Both the position numbers and the translations under genes were made by a program. Under the pieces are notes generated by a model. The model was not told the DNA's origin. It worked only from the letters and a program-made list of their open reading frames with translations, and ran no database searches. Of a stretch of 64,000 nt of DNA, positions 13,836-26,121 are shown piece after piece (the stretch's first letter is position 1; every line of letters starts with the position of its first letter). The DNA is from Pyrus communis (taxonomy: Eukaryota > Streptophyta > Magnoliopsida > Rosales > Rosaceae), in NCBI RefSeq assembly GCF_963583255.1, contig NC_084816.1, forward strand, positions 8,754,600 through 8,818,599, in the 5' to 3' direction.

Positions 13836-15571
13836 AAAACGATGGCACACCTATCAATTTAGCACACTCCCTTTCAGAAACTACTTCGTCTGCGTGGTGG
13901 AGTACATAAAGTAGTGCTAGAAGGGGTACTACCTGAAGTGACACCATTTTGTGTGATAGCCATAACACATCGTTCAGCTTTCTGTAACAGCCACTCTACT
14001 GTCTGCCCTTCGGTCTTGCAACCAAGCTCGCATGTGAGTTGAAAGAGACGGTTCGGCGCATCTCGGTGTTAGGTGAATACGAGGTTCACGACCATTTACC
14101 TTAGTACGAAGGCGTTTGGTAGATTTTTCATGGCAGAGGTTTGTGGTTGATACATTATTTGGTGACATGGTTTTCCTTCAATTCTCTTGAGGAGTGATAG
14201 AGAGGTAATTGATTTCCAAGTTATTTTCTCTGAAATTTTTGGTGGTTTGTTGAGATTTATATATGTGCCCCGTATGTATAAATTTGGTAATTTTTATAGA
14301 TGTGAGTTCAAAATATCCTTGTTGTAATATGCGTGTAACTTTCTTATTCTTCTTCTAATTTATATTGAAATTTAAATGCTTCATTCTATTTTTAGTGGGT
14401 TGATTCATAAAAATAACATGTATTGTACATGCATGAATGACTATGTATGGAAAATCGAAGGAAAGGAAAATTCCAACGTATGGCTTGCGGATTTTCCTTT
14501 TCATCTATTTTTAATAAATTATTAGTTTTATTATATTTATCATAATCCCTAATGTGAAGGTTCAGATGCTAAGGTGTTGACCCCTTCAATCATGATGGTT
14601 TTTTAAGTTGAAAATCGATTAATGTAATCCTTAATATTAGCCCGCAAATCAATATTGTCATTTCGTCGTTATTCTGTCTAAATCAACGTTGAAAATGGTC
14701 ACGTGCCCCCACATGACCACATTTTCATGGCCAATATTGTTAAATAACTGTACTCCTTATAATTTGACCAACTACCTCCCTTTCCTCAATTCATGTCTGC
14801 TTTTTCCTCCATTTTTTCATAACGTCATTTGTTAAGCAACCTCAAATTAGCCCTTACATAGACCAATTACTAAGCTTTGTTCTGTTACTTGCCACTAGAA
14901 GGGGACTTCACCAAGCGCCATGGCTCTTTTTTTTCTTGGGCCTTCCCGTTTGCTTCTTGTACACTATAGGATCAATTAGAGTAAGTCTGATCACATGATT
15001 AGGTCATTGATCTAGGGTAGGCATTAGGGTTTTGACGGGGGAGAAAGCCCTTAGATATGATGTTTGCTTTTAGCAATCGTCCAAATACATTTGTGGGTCT
15101 TGTTGCTTCAAAATTTCAATAAACCACTCCCATGTGTTCTGGTTTTCAATCTCCACAATTGCATATGTTATAGGAACATCTCATTAATTGCATCAATCCC
15201 AACTACAATTAATATATGTCAAGGATATTGGCCTCTAAGCCTTCATTTAAGGGTTGGTTTAAGGTTGCTTAATTTTTTATAAAAGCAGCTTCTTAAAAAG
15301 TTAGGGACCTTAATTGTGTTCAGCAAATGAAATAAAAAAAGTTTTTTTTTTTTTTTTCAAAAAATTGGTACAAAATAGTATGAAGCAAAAGCAACTTTAC
15401 ACATGCTTATAAAAAATGCTTTTTCTATCGGAGGTATATGAACAATACTAATTAATGAAACTTTCACATTGACAATCTTACCCCATATCTTTTTTTTTTT
15501 TTTTTTTTTTTGCTAAAAGCACTTTTAGCACTATAATTTACTAAAAACACTTACCTACATTTTTACATAGC

Positions 15572-16257
15572 TGTTGTTGGAACCAAATCTGCGCACCGTC
15601 GTGGATAGTGGAGACACAAAGTTGAGCAACCCGCAAAACAAGAACAACCATGAGCAAGCCTACGACTAGGGTGGGCACTTTAAGAAAGGAAGCCAAGCCT
15701 CACAAACATACATGCACCTTCGTTGAAACAGGTTGTGCCTCATCCTGATGCCGCCCAAGGGCTCTTCGACGGTCAAGTTAGTAAGCTGTTTTAGACTCAA
15801 GCAGTGGGCAAGAGAATTAAAGTACAGAGATTGCATTACTAGAGACAAATCCTAGATGAGTGTATTTATATTGTGTAAAGAGTGACCTTTTTAGGATAGA
15901 ATCCTTCTTCTAAGCCGGGAGAATCTGAGATGATATCTAGAAGTAGATATTGTCTTAGGAGTTGTGATTACTTGCGGTACATGTCAATTCCTAGATTGTA
16001 GCAACTCCAAGACTTATGAAGGATTTGATTGAGTCCATATTCGGATTAGATCGCGTGTCTTGCGGAACAAGTGCAGTCATACCAGTAGCGTCGTTTGGAC
16101 TTCGCCTATTGCCCTGGAACAAGGTGATGGTGGTACCGCTGCTCCGTTTAATCCAACTCTACATGGAGCTAGTGAGTCCATGACTGGACTTCTGAGGTAA
16201 CGGTATTCAAATCACCTTACTCCAAACGTAGAAAATCATGGTCCCACAAATTGTTTA
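15572..16257. mobile_element. Possible solo LTR or retroelement remnant
   Basis: This block is richer in GC and in unique-looking sequence than its surroundings. It begins near tgttgttggaacc and can be read to end near gtcccaca, which would give TG...CA ends. No matching 5-bp flanking duplication was found, and no reading frame is recognised. It could equally be diverged non-repeat DNA. Confidence 0.25.
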
Positions 16258-16633
16258 TTTTGCCTTATATTTATTTATAATTTTTTAAGTAATTAACTAC
16301 GAGGGTAAAATTGTCATTAAGTGATTTGTTATGCTGATATCAGCAATTAGTTTTAGTTTTTTTTGGTTAAATGTGTTATGTGAAAGTGAATGGAAATTCA
16401 ACGAGTGTTAGAGCAACTTTTCAAACTTGAGAGATTTTGTAAAAACACAATAAATTTCAAGGAGTGTGAGTAAAATCAAGAGAGGAATGACAATAAATAA
16501 ATATTTTAAATGGGATGGTGCTAACAGCCCTCGATAGGCCTTCTACAGTTGGCTGAAAAATTGAGTGTAATATCAATAGTACAAGAATCAAACTCTTATA
16601 ATAGATTGCAAAATTTAGGTGCGATAAGAGTAA

Positions 16634-16765
16634 TTTATTTAGAGAATTATTATTAGCACTCCAAAAATTTCATTCTACACTTCAAACTTTCTATATTAGG
16701 AAAGAAAAATACATTTGTGAAGAATGTAAAATAAAATTTTTAAAGTACGAATGATACTTTTCTTT
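16634..16765. mobile_element. Small AT-rich MITE, related to 21506-21686
   Basis: Begins attattattagcactccaaa and contains cattctacacttcaaacttt and ctatatta, the same motif order as the element at 21506-21686. The right end is degenerate. It lies about 340 bp upstream of the CPN60B start codon, so it may sit within the promoter. Confidence 0.4.
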
Positions 16766-17105
16766 ATTTATTTATTTTAATATGAATGAAACTATCTGTA
16801 CCTGATTATTGTATACAGACACCGAACTCAACCAAATCACTCCAGCAAAACCACGAAGATGGGCCCAATCCATAAGCCCAGTTAAAAACTCAAAACTCAT
16901 GTCGCACGTTAGCACCGGGCCTCAGATCAAAGTGTGTTGTTTCTGGAAGCAGGAGAAGGTTCTGGAACGTCATCGCTCTGTCCCCAACAATAATAAAACC
17001 CAATATGGCAAAACCCTAGTAAAGCAAAAGCTGCGAGACCCTCTTATCCACACTCTCACACTTCCTACTCCCTCACTAAAGCCTGCGACCCTTGAAGCTC
17101 TGACA

Positions 17106-20016
17106 ATGGCGTCCGCCAACGCTCTTACTTCCGCTTCCCTTCTCTGCTCTCCCAAACAGGTAACTGGGTTATATTGGGAAACCGTTTGAATTTCTGGGTT
17201 TTGTGCCTCATTTTTTGGTTTATCATTTTCCTGTAAACCAAACATGGTTTAAGGTCTGTGGGCTGGTTTGATTGTGTTTTTGGGCTGTATATTCTGATAA
17301 TTTGAGGTTTATTTGCTTTAATCTTTCTGGGTTTTGTTTGGTTGGTTAAATTTGCACAATTTCGTCTTTGGGGTGAATTACTGGTAGCTATGTAGCTTGA
17401 ATTACCGGATAGTTTTGTGATTGCTAGTTGGTTCTTGTTGGAAAGGATGGAAAATGCAGCGTTTATTAATCTGGGGTTCATCGTTTTTGTGGTTTTTGGG
17501 TGCTTGTTAATAGCATTGGAGGATTACTATGTTTAATCGGTTTCGGTTTTTCGCTTTGATCTAATTTTGTGATATTTTAGCAGAGTTTGAGAAGGGGAGT
17601 GAGTCATCAGCAAAACAATAGGGTGAATTACAGGCAATCAAGGGTTCGCTTCGTTGTGAAGTCCTCTGCAAAAGAAATTTCTTTTGACCAGCATTCACGG
17701 CGTGCGCTACAGGCCGGAATTGATAAGCTTGCGGATGCTGTTGGCCTTACTCTTGGTCCTAGGGGTATCTTTCTGTCTTTATCTTAAGTACTTCTCTCGT
17801 GTGCATTTGTGAAGAAAAGAAACCCATTTCGCATGTTCAACAGTTTCTAGTACTCAGCGGTTTGTTTTCATGGTATGCTATTTGAACTTGAGTAGTTCCG
17901 AATATTGATGTGCGTTTTATGTTTTGAAGGGAGGAATGTTGTGTTGGATGAATATGGTAGTCCTAAAGTTGTGAATGACGGAGTCACAATTGCCAGAGCT
18001 ATTGAGTTACCTGACGCCATGGAGAATGCTGGTGCAGCTCTCATTAGAGAGGTTTGACCTTTATGTTTATAGTAATTTCCCCAGAGTAGTACCATACTAT
18101 AGCATGTTACGCAATTTACATTATCGTGGTTGGGTTATTTTTGTTTACCTTGTTTCCTTGTTTCAACTGATTTAGGTTGCCAGCAAGACCAATGACTCTG
18201 CTGGTGACGGAACAACAACTGCATCAATTCTTGCACGGGAAATAATCAAGCTAGGGCTCTTGAGTGTGACCTCTGGTGCAAATCCTGTTTCAATAAAGAA
18301 GGGTATTGAGAAAACGGTACAAGGGCTGGTGGATGAACTAGAGAATAAGTCTAGGCCTGTTAAGGGTCGTGATGATGTTAAAGGTACTGTGCTTTGATGA
18401 GTGTCTGGTTATTTCATTACGTTTAATAATTTACTGAAAGCCCCACATTCTTATCATGATCATTATTTTTCTTACAGCTGTCGCATCTATTTCTGCCGGG
18501 AACGATGAGCAAATTGGGACAATGATTGCTGATGCTATTGACAAGGTTGGACCTGATGGTGTATTGTCCATTGAGTCATCATCTTCATTTGAGACCAGCG
18601 TCGAGGTAGAAGAAGGAATGGAGGTGGGTTTCCTTTCTTTGGTTTTAGTTGCAGTTCAACTTTTCCTAACTGTATTTTATGATTATCACCTCTTGACGTT
18701 GTTGTCTTTGGTTACAGATTGACAGAGGATATATCTCTCCTCAATTCGTTACAAACCCTGAGAAGTTGGTTGTTGAATTTGAGAATGCAAGAGTTCTGGT
18801 TACTGACCAGAAGATTTCAGCTATCAAGGACATAATTCCTCTATTGGAGAAGACCACTCAGTTGAGAGCCCCTCTGCTCATAATTGCTGAGGATGTCTCT
18901 GGGGAGGCTTTGGCGACTCTTGTTGTGAACAAATTGAGGGGTATACTGAATGTTGCCGCTATCAAAGCTCCTGGTTTTGGTGAACGGAGAAAAGCTCTCC
19001 TCCAAGATATTGCCATTTTGACAGGTAAAGATTTGGCTTCGTTTATCAGTTTATAATTCTACAGCACAAGTCAAAGTTTGATATCTGGTATCCAATTAGA
19101 TGTTGCTTGGTTAGTTTGATACTCATTCGGCTAGTTCTCCATATATTCAGGAGCTGAGTTTCAAGCCAGTGATCTGAGTCTACTGGTTGAGAACACCTCA
19201 GTTGAGCAGCTTGGTTTGGCCCGGAAGGTGACAATCTCAAAGGACTCCACTACCATTATCGCTGATGCAGCATCAAAAGATGAGTTGCAGGCCAGAATTG
19301 CACAGCTGAAGAAAGAGCTGTCTGAGACGGATTCTGTTTATGACTCAGAAAAGCTGGCTGAGAGGATTGCCAAATTATCAGGTGGAGTTGCTGTTATAAA
19401 GGTCGGTGCTGCTACAGAGACCGAACTTGAGGACCGTAAACTCCGTATTGAGGATGCCAAGAATGCTACTTTTGCTGCCATAGAGGAAGGGATTGTGCCT
19501 GGTGGTGGCGCTGCTTTGGTGCATCTCTCAGCATACGTTCCTGCCATCAAAGAAAAACTTGTCGATGCAGATGAGCGGCTAGGTGCTGACATTGTCCAGA
19601 AGGTAACAATCATTCTATGATAATTCTCTTTTCTAAGACTACTATGTACGTAATTTGGTATCATCTGGCTAATTTGCACAAATACGTATCTTTAAATCTG
19701 ACAACGCAATCTATGTTGCTGCTTGCAGGCACTGGTAGCACCAGCAGCATTGATAGCCCAAAACGCTGGAATGGAAGGCGAAGTGGTGGTGGAGAAAATA
19801 AGGGATAGTGAATGGGAGGTTGGTTACAATGCAATGACAGACAAGTACGAGAACTTGGTGGATGCCGGTGTTATTGATCCGGCAAAGGTAACAAGATGTG
19901 CTTTGCAGAACGCAGCTTCGGTGGCCGGAATGGTCCTGACCACCCAGGCCATTGTGGTGGAAAAGGCTAAGCCCAAGTCGACGGCGGCCGCGGCCCCACA
20001 AGGCATGACTGTGTAA
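17106..20016 (+). CDS. CPN60B: Chaperonin-60 beta subunit, chloroplast (RuBisCO-binding protein beta)
   Basis: ATP-driven group I chaperonin that helps fold stromal proteins, including the RuBisCO large subunit, in mixed alpha/beta rings with Cpn20/Cpn10. Exons: 17106-17159, 17581-17764, 17930-18051, 18176-18383, 18478-18623, 18718-19024, 19151-19602, 19729-20016. They total 1761 nt (586 residues) and all phases close. Residues 1 to about 47 are rich in Ser, Arg and Gln with few acids, typical of a plastid transit peptide; the mature part starts near AKEISFD. The nucleotide-binding DGTTT is at about 131-135. Conserved blocks [24 protein letters not shown] and [12 protein letters not shown] are present. 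The C-terminus ends [10 protein letters not shown] rather than in the Gly-Met repeats of bacterial GroEL. Length matches plant Cpn60 beta (about 600). The start is the only ATG giving this transit peptide. Confidence 0.97.
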
Positions 20017-20346
20017 TGTGTAGCATGTTTAGAGTCAGAATTTTTGGTAGCGTGGATTCCGTGCCTTCGGGTCAAAGACGTTTGTTAAAACAGCTGTTAT
20101 CACTATGAATGAACTTATATAAAAGATGTGATAAAATTGAGAGCTCTGTCTCGTTGCGTTCAGTAATTTTCTTCTGGCTACAGCTTTATGCAGAAACAAG
20201 TTTATTTTTTTTACCCGGGTTAACAAACATGCCGAGTTGTGCGTGGAGTTCGTTGTGTTTAAGCCTTCAAGGCATGGTTGGAGAGTGGAAAAACAGAGAC
20301 TTACATTGCTTAAACCATGGACTGTCCAGGCCACTTTGTATTACGG

Positions 20347-20480
20347 TTTATGTTATTCGGGTTTTAGGTTCGATTCTCGTCAAGACGAATTTGAATTACA
20401 TTATTGCTAGCTCATTATGATGTTACGTTCACCCCCTTCTTCATTAACGTGGATAATATCGTTTGTTAAGAGTATGGATT
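20347..20480 (+). mobile_element. tRNA-derived SINE copy 2
   Basis: Box B-like ggttcgattctc at 20367-20378, followed by ttacattattgctagctcat and gtggataatatcgtttgtta. The order is the same as in the copy at 12780-12915. It starts about 330 bp after the CPN60B stop codon. Confidence 0.6.
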
Positions 20481-21505
20481 GTCCAACGATTTCAGGGAAA
20501 TGTTTTCTCGTTCCTTTTGTTTGTTCCTTATTCTCTGCTGTTAGAAAAAGAGTAGGAAAAAAATAGAGCAAAGAGTGCATGTTAGAAATAAAATATAGAG
20601 AAAGAGAAAATCATAGAGAAACGAGAGAGAGATCGAGAGAAAAATTAGACGATCATTGCCTTCTGGTAATAATAACAAATTGCTTTCTTGTCGAAGGAAA
20701 TGATACTCTAATTTATCTCTCTATATTTTATTTGATTAAAGAAAAAATAAATAAAACCCCAGATTTCTCTCCCACAAGCCACCACCTCCGCCACCGCGCC
20801 CAACCCTCCCTTCCTTCTTCCTCACCACTCTCTCTCTCACCTTCTCTTTCTTTCTCTCTCTTCCGCTTTTTCTTTCTCCTCCTCTATTAAGCCGAGAAAG
20901 GACAAAAATGAACACCGGCAAGTCTGTGTAAGCTCTTGAGTTGCCACCGACCATCGCTCACGCCGATGTCGAAGTAAGAGTGGGATGCACAGAGGGAAGA
21001 TGAGCAAGAATAGTAAAATAAAGTCGTCGGTGAACTCGCCGACCGACGATGAAGGTGGATGGTTGCTCTGTGATGGGAGCTCGGCATCAATGGCGAGGGG
21101 TGGGGGGGGGGGTAGCAATTTCTAAATTTTCTCTTACATTAGGTTAGGGGTAAATTAGGAATTTTAGTTCAAAAAAATCTAGATGGCATATTTTCATTTA
21201 AGAAAAATAAACAAACACGTATCAAGCCTTCATTCGTGAGGAACATCAGCTTAGCTAGGGTTCCTAGTATCCAGAAAAATTTATCCGCTCCACTGAGGAA
21301 CATCTTTATCACGCAGCCCCACGTACGACGCTGCCTTTTGTCTTACCAACATGGATTCTCTCTCTACATTGCTTGTCCTGCATTGGAAACAATTTTGTAT
21401 GCAACGGTGCATAAATGAGGTGCAATTATATGCTACTTTTAGAAAGTAATTTAAGTTTTTTTTAGTATTTACTTGCATATCTATAAATAATTGATTTTAA
21501 AAATA

Positions 21506-21686
21506 AGGAAAATATTATTGGCACTTCAAAAATCTAAAATGAGATATTTGAAGTGCCAATAACAATTCCCGGCATGAGATATTTTACTTTTTAAATATAG
21601 AAAGTTGAGAATGAGATATTTTACTTTTTAAATATAGAAAGTTTAGAGTGTAGAATGAGATATTTGAAGTGCCAATAACAATTCCC
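21506..21686. mobile_element. MITE with internally duplicated segment
   Basis: The terminal motif ttattggcacttcaaa (left) is matched in inverse orientation by tttgaagtgccaataa twice, near 21547-21563 and 21662-21678. Two direct copies of a segment running atgagatattttacttttta to tatagaaagtt lie at about 21574-21606 and 21611-21643. The unit therefore has three ends instead of two. Related elements are at 16634-16765 and 26628-26750. Confidence 0.6.
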
Positions 21687-22033
21687 TAAAAATAATTCTA
21701 TTAAAAATATTTGAGTAATTTAAAAAGCACTTTTAAACCAATTCAACATAAAAATGAGAGGAATTGCTGTGAAAGTAAATGAAGTGCAAGTTAACTGATA
21801 TTTAAGAGGGAGAGGGAGGAGAGAAGAACAGGCCTTTCCGTATGAAAGCTAAGTGAACGAGTCAAATCTTTCGTATCGGAAATTAGCAACAAAGCATTGT
21901 CGCCAAGCAAAAGATATATGACGGTCGAAAATCCATTTAAGCTTGCCTGTCATGGTCATCGGATCAGCCTATTTAGGGTCATTTTGGGGATTTCAATTTT
22001 TTTTTTTTTTTTACAGAAAATGTTATCTACATT

Positions 22034-22882
22034 AAGATTGTTAGAATTCATTTATCCCACATCGGCCAAAAGGCTTGAGAACAAGCCCTTTAAATAGAAT
22101 TACCCCATTCTAACTAATACAGAGGCCTTTTGAATTAAAACCTCACATTTGATGGATTGAGCAGATGGTTAAGTGGGGACAACAATACCATTGGTTTTGT
22201 TGGAGTGGGCCCTCGGCCCGTCTACCTGAAATTTAACATGGTATCAGAACAAGGTTGTCCACGTGTGAAGCCCAAAGGCCACACTCGCTCCACGTCACCC
22301 AATTGTTGTCCACGTGTAGGCTTAAAAATCCGCCACACGTGCGGGGGCGTGTTGAGAGTTGTCCCACATCGGTGAGGGACAAGGTTTGCTATGTGTTTAT
22401 ATGGTCTTGGGCTACTCCTCATATTACCAATTAGTTTTATAATAAAACCTTAATTTCAACATGGTATCAGAGCCAGGGAATGAGCCTGTACATCCACGTG
22501 AACGGGTGGGTCCCCTTTGACCTTGCGCGAATGGGTGAGCCTCGACTTGGGTCCACGTAGGCCAAGAGATGCCACGTGAACGGGTGGGTCCCCCTTGGCC
22601 CCACGCGAACGGGTGAGCCCCGGCTTGGCTCTACGTGGTTACCGATGTGTGGAACTTCACGTGTGACCCATAAAATGGGGTCTCACGTGCGGGGGAGTGT
22701 CCCATATCGCCCAGAAGGCTTAAGAACAAGCCCTTTAAATAGAATTACCCCGCTCTAACTAATACCGATGCCTTTTGGATTAAAACCTCACACCTGACGG
22801 ATTGAGCAGGTGGTTAAGTGGGGACAGTATCGGTGTTGTTGGAGTGAGCTCTCGGCTCGTCTACCTGAAATTTAACAAAGAT
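22034..22882 (+). mobile_element. Composite TRIM LTR retrotransposon with AAGAT target duplication
   Basis: Terminal-repeat retrotransposon in miniature with no coding capacity. The 5' LTR is 22039-22238 (TGTTAG...TTAACA) and the 3' LTR 22698-22877 (TGTCCC...TTAACA). Both share aggctt-agaacaagcccttt and end ctacctgaaatttaaca. The element is flanked on both sides by AAGAT (22034-22038, 22878-22882). A primer-binding site tggtatcagaac (22239-22250), matching initiator-Met tRNA, follows the 5' LTR. A purine-rich tract gcgggggag precedes the 3' LTR. The interior holds a further LTR-like unit at 22350-22461, listed separately. Such elements depend on enzymes from other LTR retrotransposons. Confidence 0.82.
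22350..22461 (+). mobile_element. Internal third LTR-like unit with its own PBS
   Basis: A 112-bp unit begins TGTTGAGAGTTGTCCCACAT and ends TTCAACA. It is preceded by a G-rich tract (cgtgcgggggcg) and followed at once by tggtatcagagcc (22462-22474), a second initiator-Met primer site. Its middle differs from the outer LTRs, so it looks like the LTR of a different TRIM family. It could be a recombination or template-switch product. Confidence 0.6.
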
Positions 22883-24054
22883 GGTGGGGATGGGGCTAGT
22901 AATAATATGATTCAAATTCGTTTTTAGTGAGAATCAAACTACTTCTCACTTACAAATGAAGAGAAATACCAATAAGTCATAGTATTAAGTGGCTAAATTT
23001 GAACTTCTGAATGCGATGATTGCCTCTATATGGTAATTGATAGATCAAGGACTTGAGCATCCTTTTTCTTTCCTTTTTTATTGATGGGATTTTTCTTTCC
23101 TTGTTTTCCTATCGACCTTGGAAGCTGAAACATGATATGAACATTACTACTTTTGATTCATCTTCTTTAAATTCAACGTTTGAATAAGATATTTTGTTCC
23201 AACCAAATGAAAAGACAGAAAAAAAAAGCGAAAGAATAAAGATGTTTTGTTCTAGATGGTGGTTGAACTAGTTTCACATGAGTGCACTTATAAAACATTT
23301 CGAACACCGCCACATGCGATTGTTAATAATTGTTTGACCACATCTACAAGAAAAAGTTACAAGTTCAAATTTGTTAATTTCGATTTATATTACTTAGTAA
23401 TAAGATAGAGAGAAATTCAGCTATTTTTACGATCCAAATTTAGGGGTATATTCAATTGGGATTTTGATAGATTTTAATTGTTTTCATAAATTCAGTAGTT
23501 TTCAATCATGATTTTAAGTAATTCTCTGAAAACCTAGGTGTATTCAATTAGAATTTTAAAAGAGTTTATAACATTCCAAGTGTATTCAATTAGAATTTGA
23601 TTTTAAAGGATTTTAAAAAACTGGGGAATTCGAGAGAATTGAAGAAATTTCAAAGTATATTTTAAATTTTCTCAAATTTAATATCTTCCCCTGAGAATTT
23701 GAGGAAATTCACTTAAAATTTTACCTAAAATCTCTAAAAATTAATTAACTATATCTAAATTCATGAATTTAGAAATTCATTGAAATTCCTCCAAATTGCA
23801 ATGGAATACACCCCTCAAAGTGTAAATTTTTTAATGGTGCACTTGGAATAAAGTATATGTTTCCTAAGATCTAGTATGCACATGAACATCCAGTCGAGCA
23901 ATTCCTGCCGTTATTGCAATTTGACTTTGATTTGTTCTAAAATCCATGACTCCTTTGGTCCATCACACAAATTAGGCAGGCATTGAAAAACCAAAATTCA
24001 CGATGCCTTGTAACATGCAACTTAATACTACGGTTTATAAGTATTTTTCTTAAC

Positions 24055-24150
24055 TTGCTAAAGGTAAATTTGAACCACACTATTGCTAGTCCATTATGAG
24101 GCTTAACCCACTTCTCCACCTCTTTAGTGTAAATAATGAAGTTTTCGTGT
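24055..24150 (+). mobile_element. SINE 3' fragment, copy 3
   Basis: Contains ttgaaccacactattgctag followed by tccattatgaggctt and tttagtgtaaataatg, the conserved body and 3' part of the SINE at 12780-12915. The box B region is missing or eroded. Confidence 0.5.
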
Positions 24151-24155
24151 ATATA

Positions 24156-24191
<36 letters not shown>

Positions 24192-24197
24192 TGTATG
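24150..24197. repeat. (TA)n(ATGT)n microsatellite
   Basis: A short TA run passes into about eight ATGT tetranucleotide copies at the tail of a SINE fragment. It is likely to be length-polymorphic. Confidence 0.85.
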
Positions 24198-25408
24198 GCA
24201 ACCTATGTTTATATTCGTCAAGTCTTTTATTCAATTAGATGTTAATGTCGTAAATGAACCATAACTATGCAACCATGTTCCTAAATTCCTAATAATTAAC
24301 CCCAAAATAGCATATCCAAATTATAGGAAAGCCCATTGAGGCCATTATCACTTTCTCCATCGCCCTTACTCAATAATAAAAAGAATTTTTTAGTTATATT
24401 ATTTATTTTATATTATAAAGAACAGGTCGTTGAAACTAATTGATTAAGTTTAAAATGTTTTTATAATTTTTAAACCATTATTTGGGGTTTTAGAAATTAT
24501 TATCATTATCAGTTGTATTTAATCAGAATTTTAATTGTCCTTTTTAAGAGGAAAACATTCACACCTTTTTGGATTTTTTTATTAGTATTCCACAAATTGT
24601 TAAGCACACCTGATGTAAAAATTTATTATTAAATGAATGTTGTACTCTTTTATGAAATAACTATTTAAACCCCTTTAAGATTTTTAAAAAAGAAAAAAAA
24701 TCCAAATGTTAAAAAAACTTATATTTATCATGAGGCAGTCCATCAACATCAATCTAAGATAACAACAATTGTTTCAAAGCAACCAAATTAGGTGAAGTAA
24801 AGCAACCAAATTAGTTGAGTGAATAAATTTCAATATGAAGAAACCCTAAAATTCCTAATTGACAAAGAACGTGGGGTGTGACAGTAGTATTAGAATATGT
24901 GAGATGTATTAAGATAAATTTTAATCTAAAAAATATATGTGGAATGTCTTAAGTACGTGAGTGTAGTCAGAAAATGTGGTGGTGTACATAATATAGCACT
25001 TTTTTGTTTTAATAAATTTGAGGAATCATATTGTCTTGCCAAAGATGCGGTGGTGTTGCTGTTGTCATGCACTCATACTTGTAATCATTTAATCGTGTTA
25101 TTGTTCATCATCACCATTAAAAAAAGGGTAATTTCCGAGAGACTAAATGTGTAAACTAAACGACATAGAAGTTGATGATTAGATTATTACTTAAGTGTTG
25201 ATTAATGTGCTTATTTCTTATTGGTGGCACATCATTTAGTTTGCAAATTTATTCTACAAATTTAATCTTTCTAGCATTACCCTTAAAAATAAAAAATAAA
25301 AAAAAAAAGTTGTGACAAGTGGCCAATAGAATGTCTTGCAATGATCATGGTTTATCAATTCCTTTGAAGTTTGGAACCATTATTCTAGGCAAAGCAAAAT
25401 TTTAAGAA

Positions 25409-25542
25409 GAGAAATGCTACGAAGATTTTCTCAAAATGAGACTTTTCATGAATTCTTTGTGATTCTACAATTTAAATTAATTCTCATGTCAATGTTATAA
25501 ACATTGCTTTCAATTTTTCAAAAGATCTCTTCGTTGCTTCTC
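25409..25542. mobile_element. Foldback MITE related to the ABCG intronic copy
   Basis: The ends gagaaatgctacgaagat and cttcgttgcttctc are imperfect inverted repeats. The centre shares ttaattctcatgtcaa and cgttataaac-like motifs with the element at 5625-5792, giving two members of one family. Confidence 0.55.
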
Positions 25543-25791
25543 ACTTATTTTTTATGAAATTATGACAGCATATACAAAATCACCTTATAATCTCAAAGCA
25601 TCGTTTAACAGTCAATCTAACAAACTCAATCATCTCATGTGATATGATGAACCACATTAAGAATTCCAATTTGATATTTGGTGTAACATGCGATAAGAAA
25701 TTTGGTAGAAGGATCGATGTTGTTTATTACTAATTCATAGTAGAGTCAAACTAAAGAGTTGGATCCCAATTTCCAATATCGAAAGTATTAA

Positions 25792-26118
25792 GGGCTGGTT
25801 TGGTATTGTTGTGCTTTGAAAAAAAACTGCTTCTGTTGTGCTGTGAGAATAAGCAGCAGAGTGTTTGGTAAACTTTTTGGAAAAGTGCTTTTGAAAAAAA
25901 AAAAACAGTATTATAGTGTTTGGTAAACTTTTATGTAAAATAGATGTGAAAAAAATCCAGTTTTTCAAAGCTGGGTTTTGCAGCTTCTTGTTTTTGGCTT
26001 TTTTTTACCCAAAACTGTGAAAAAAAGCTGAAGCTGAATGTTTACCAAACACAAAAACAGCTCCCAGCTTTTTCTGATACCAGCTTTTTTCAGAATCACC
26101 TCAGTACCAAACCAAGCC
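25792..26118. mobile_element. Tourist-like MITE, copy 1 (TAA duplication)
   Basis: Terminal inverted repeats GGGCTGGTTTGG and CCAAACCAAGCC are flanked by TAA on both sides (25789-25791, 26119-26121). This fits the 3-bp target of the PIF/Harbinger superfamily. The inside is largely self-complementary (gctgcttct / agaagcagc-type motifs; gtttggtaaac / gtttaccaaac). It is 327 bp long and non-coding. Confidence 0.8.
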
Positions 26119-26121
26119 TAA

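Larger units (their letters stand above)
12090..17105. other. Intergenic region between divergent ABCG and CPN60B genes
   Basis: About 5 kb separates the two divergent gene starts. It should hold the ABCG promoter and 5' UTR (right of 12089) and the CPN60B promoter (left of 17106). Recognised repeats are two SINE-like units (12500-12680, 12780-12915), an (AT)n tract at 12917-12940, a poly(A)/TTA-rich tract at 13270-13320, a copy of a dispersed ~150-bp repeat (13680-13835), a retroelement-like block (15572-16257) and a small MITE (16634-16765). The frame at 13974-14168 has a plausible residue mix but no recognisable family. Nothing else was recognised. Confidence 0.5.
20017..22033. other. CPN60B 3' flank and repeat-rich intergenic DNA
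   Basis: The first 100-150 bp are probably the CPN60B 3' UTR. A SINE copy follows at 20347-20480. From about 20580 to 20880 the DNA is rich in GA and then CT runs, so its open frames are low-complexity. About 20900-21110 is more GC-rich, with short frames on both strands, and resembles no family I know. A MITE with an internal duplication is at 21506-21686. Confidence 0.45.
22883..25408. other. Intergenic, AT-rich, no gene recognised
   Basis: Holds homopurine and AT tracts, and a stretch (about 23450-23820) rich in repeated ttcaattagaatttga-like motifs that may be an eroded MITE. It also has a SINE 3' part at 24055-24150 and an (AT)n(ATGT)n microsatellite. No protein-like frames were recognised. 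Confidence 0.5.

Noticed and set aside
20579..20954. Arg/Glu-rich and Ser/Leu-rich frames
   Set aside because: They come from GA and CT microsatellite-like runs.
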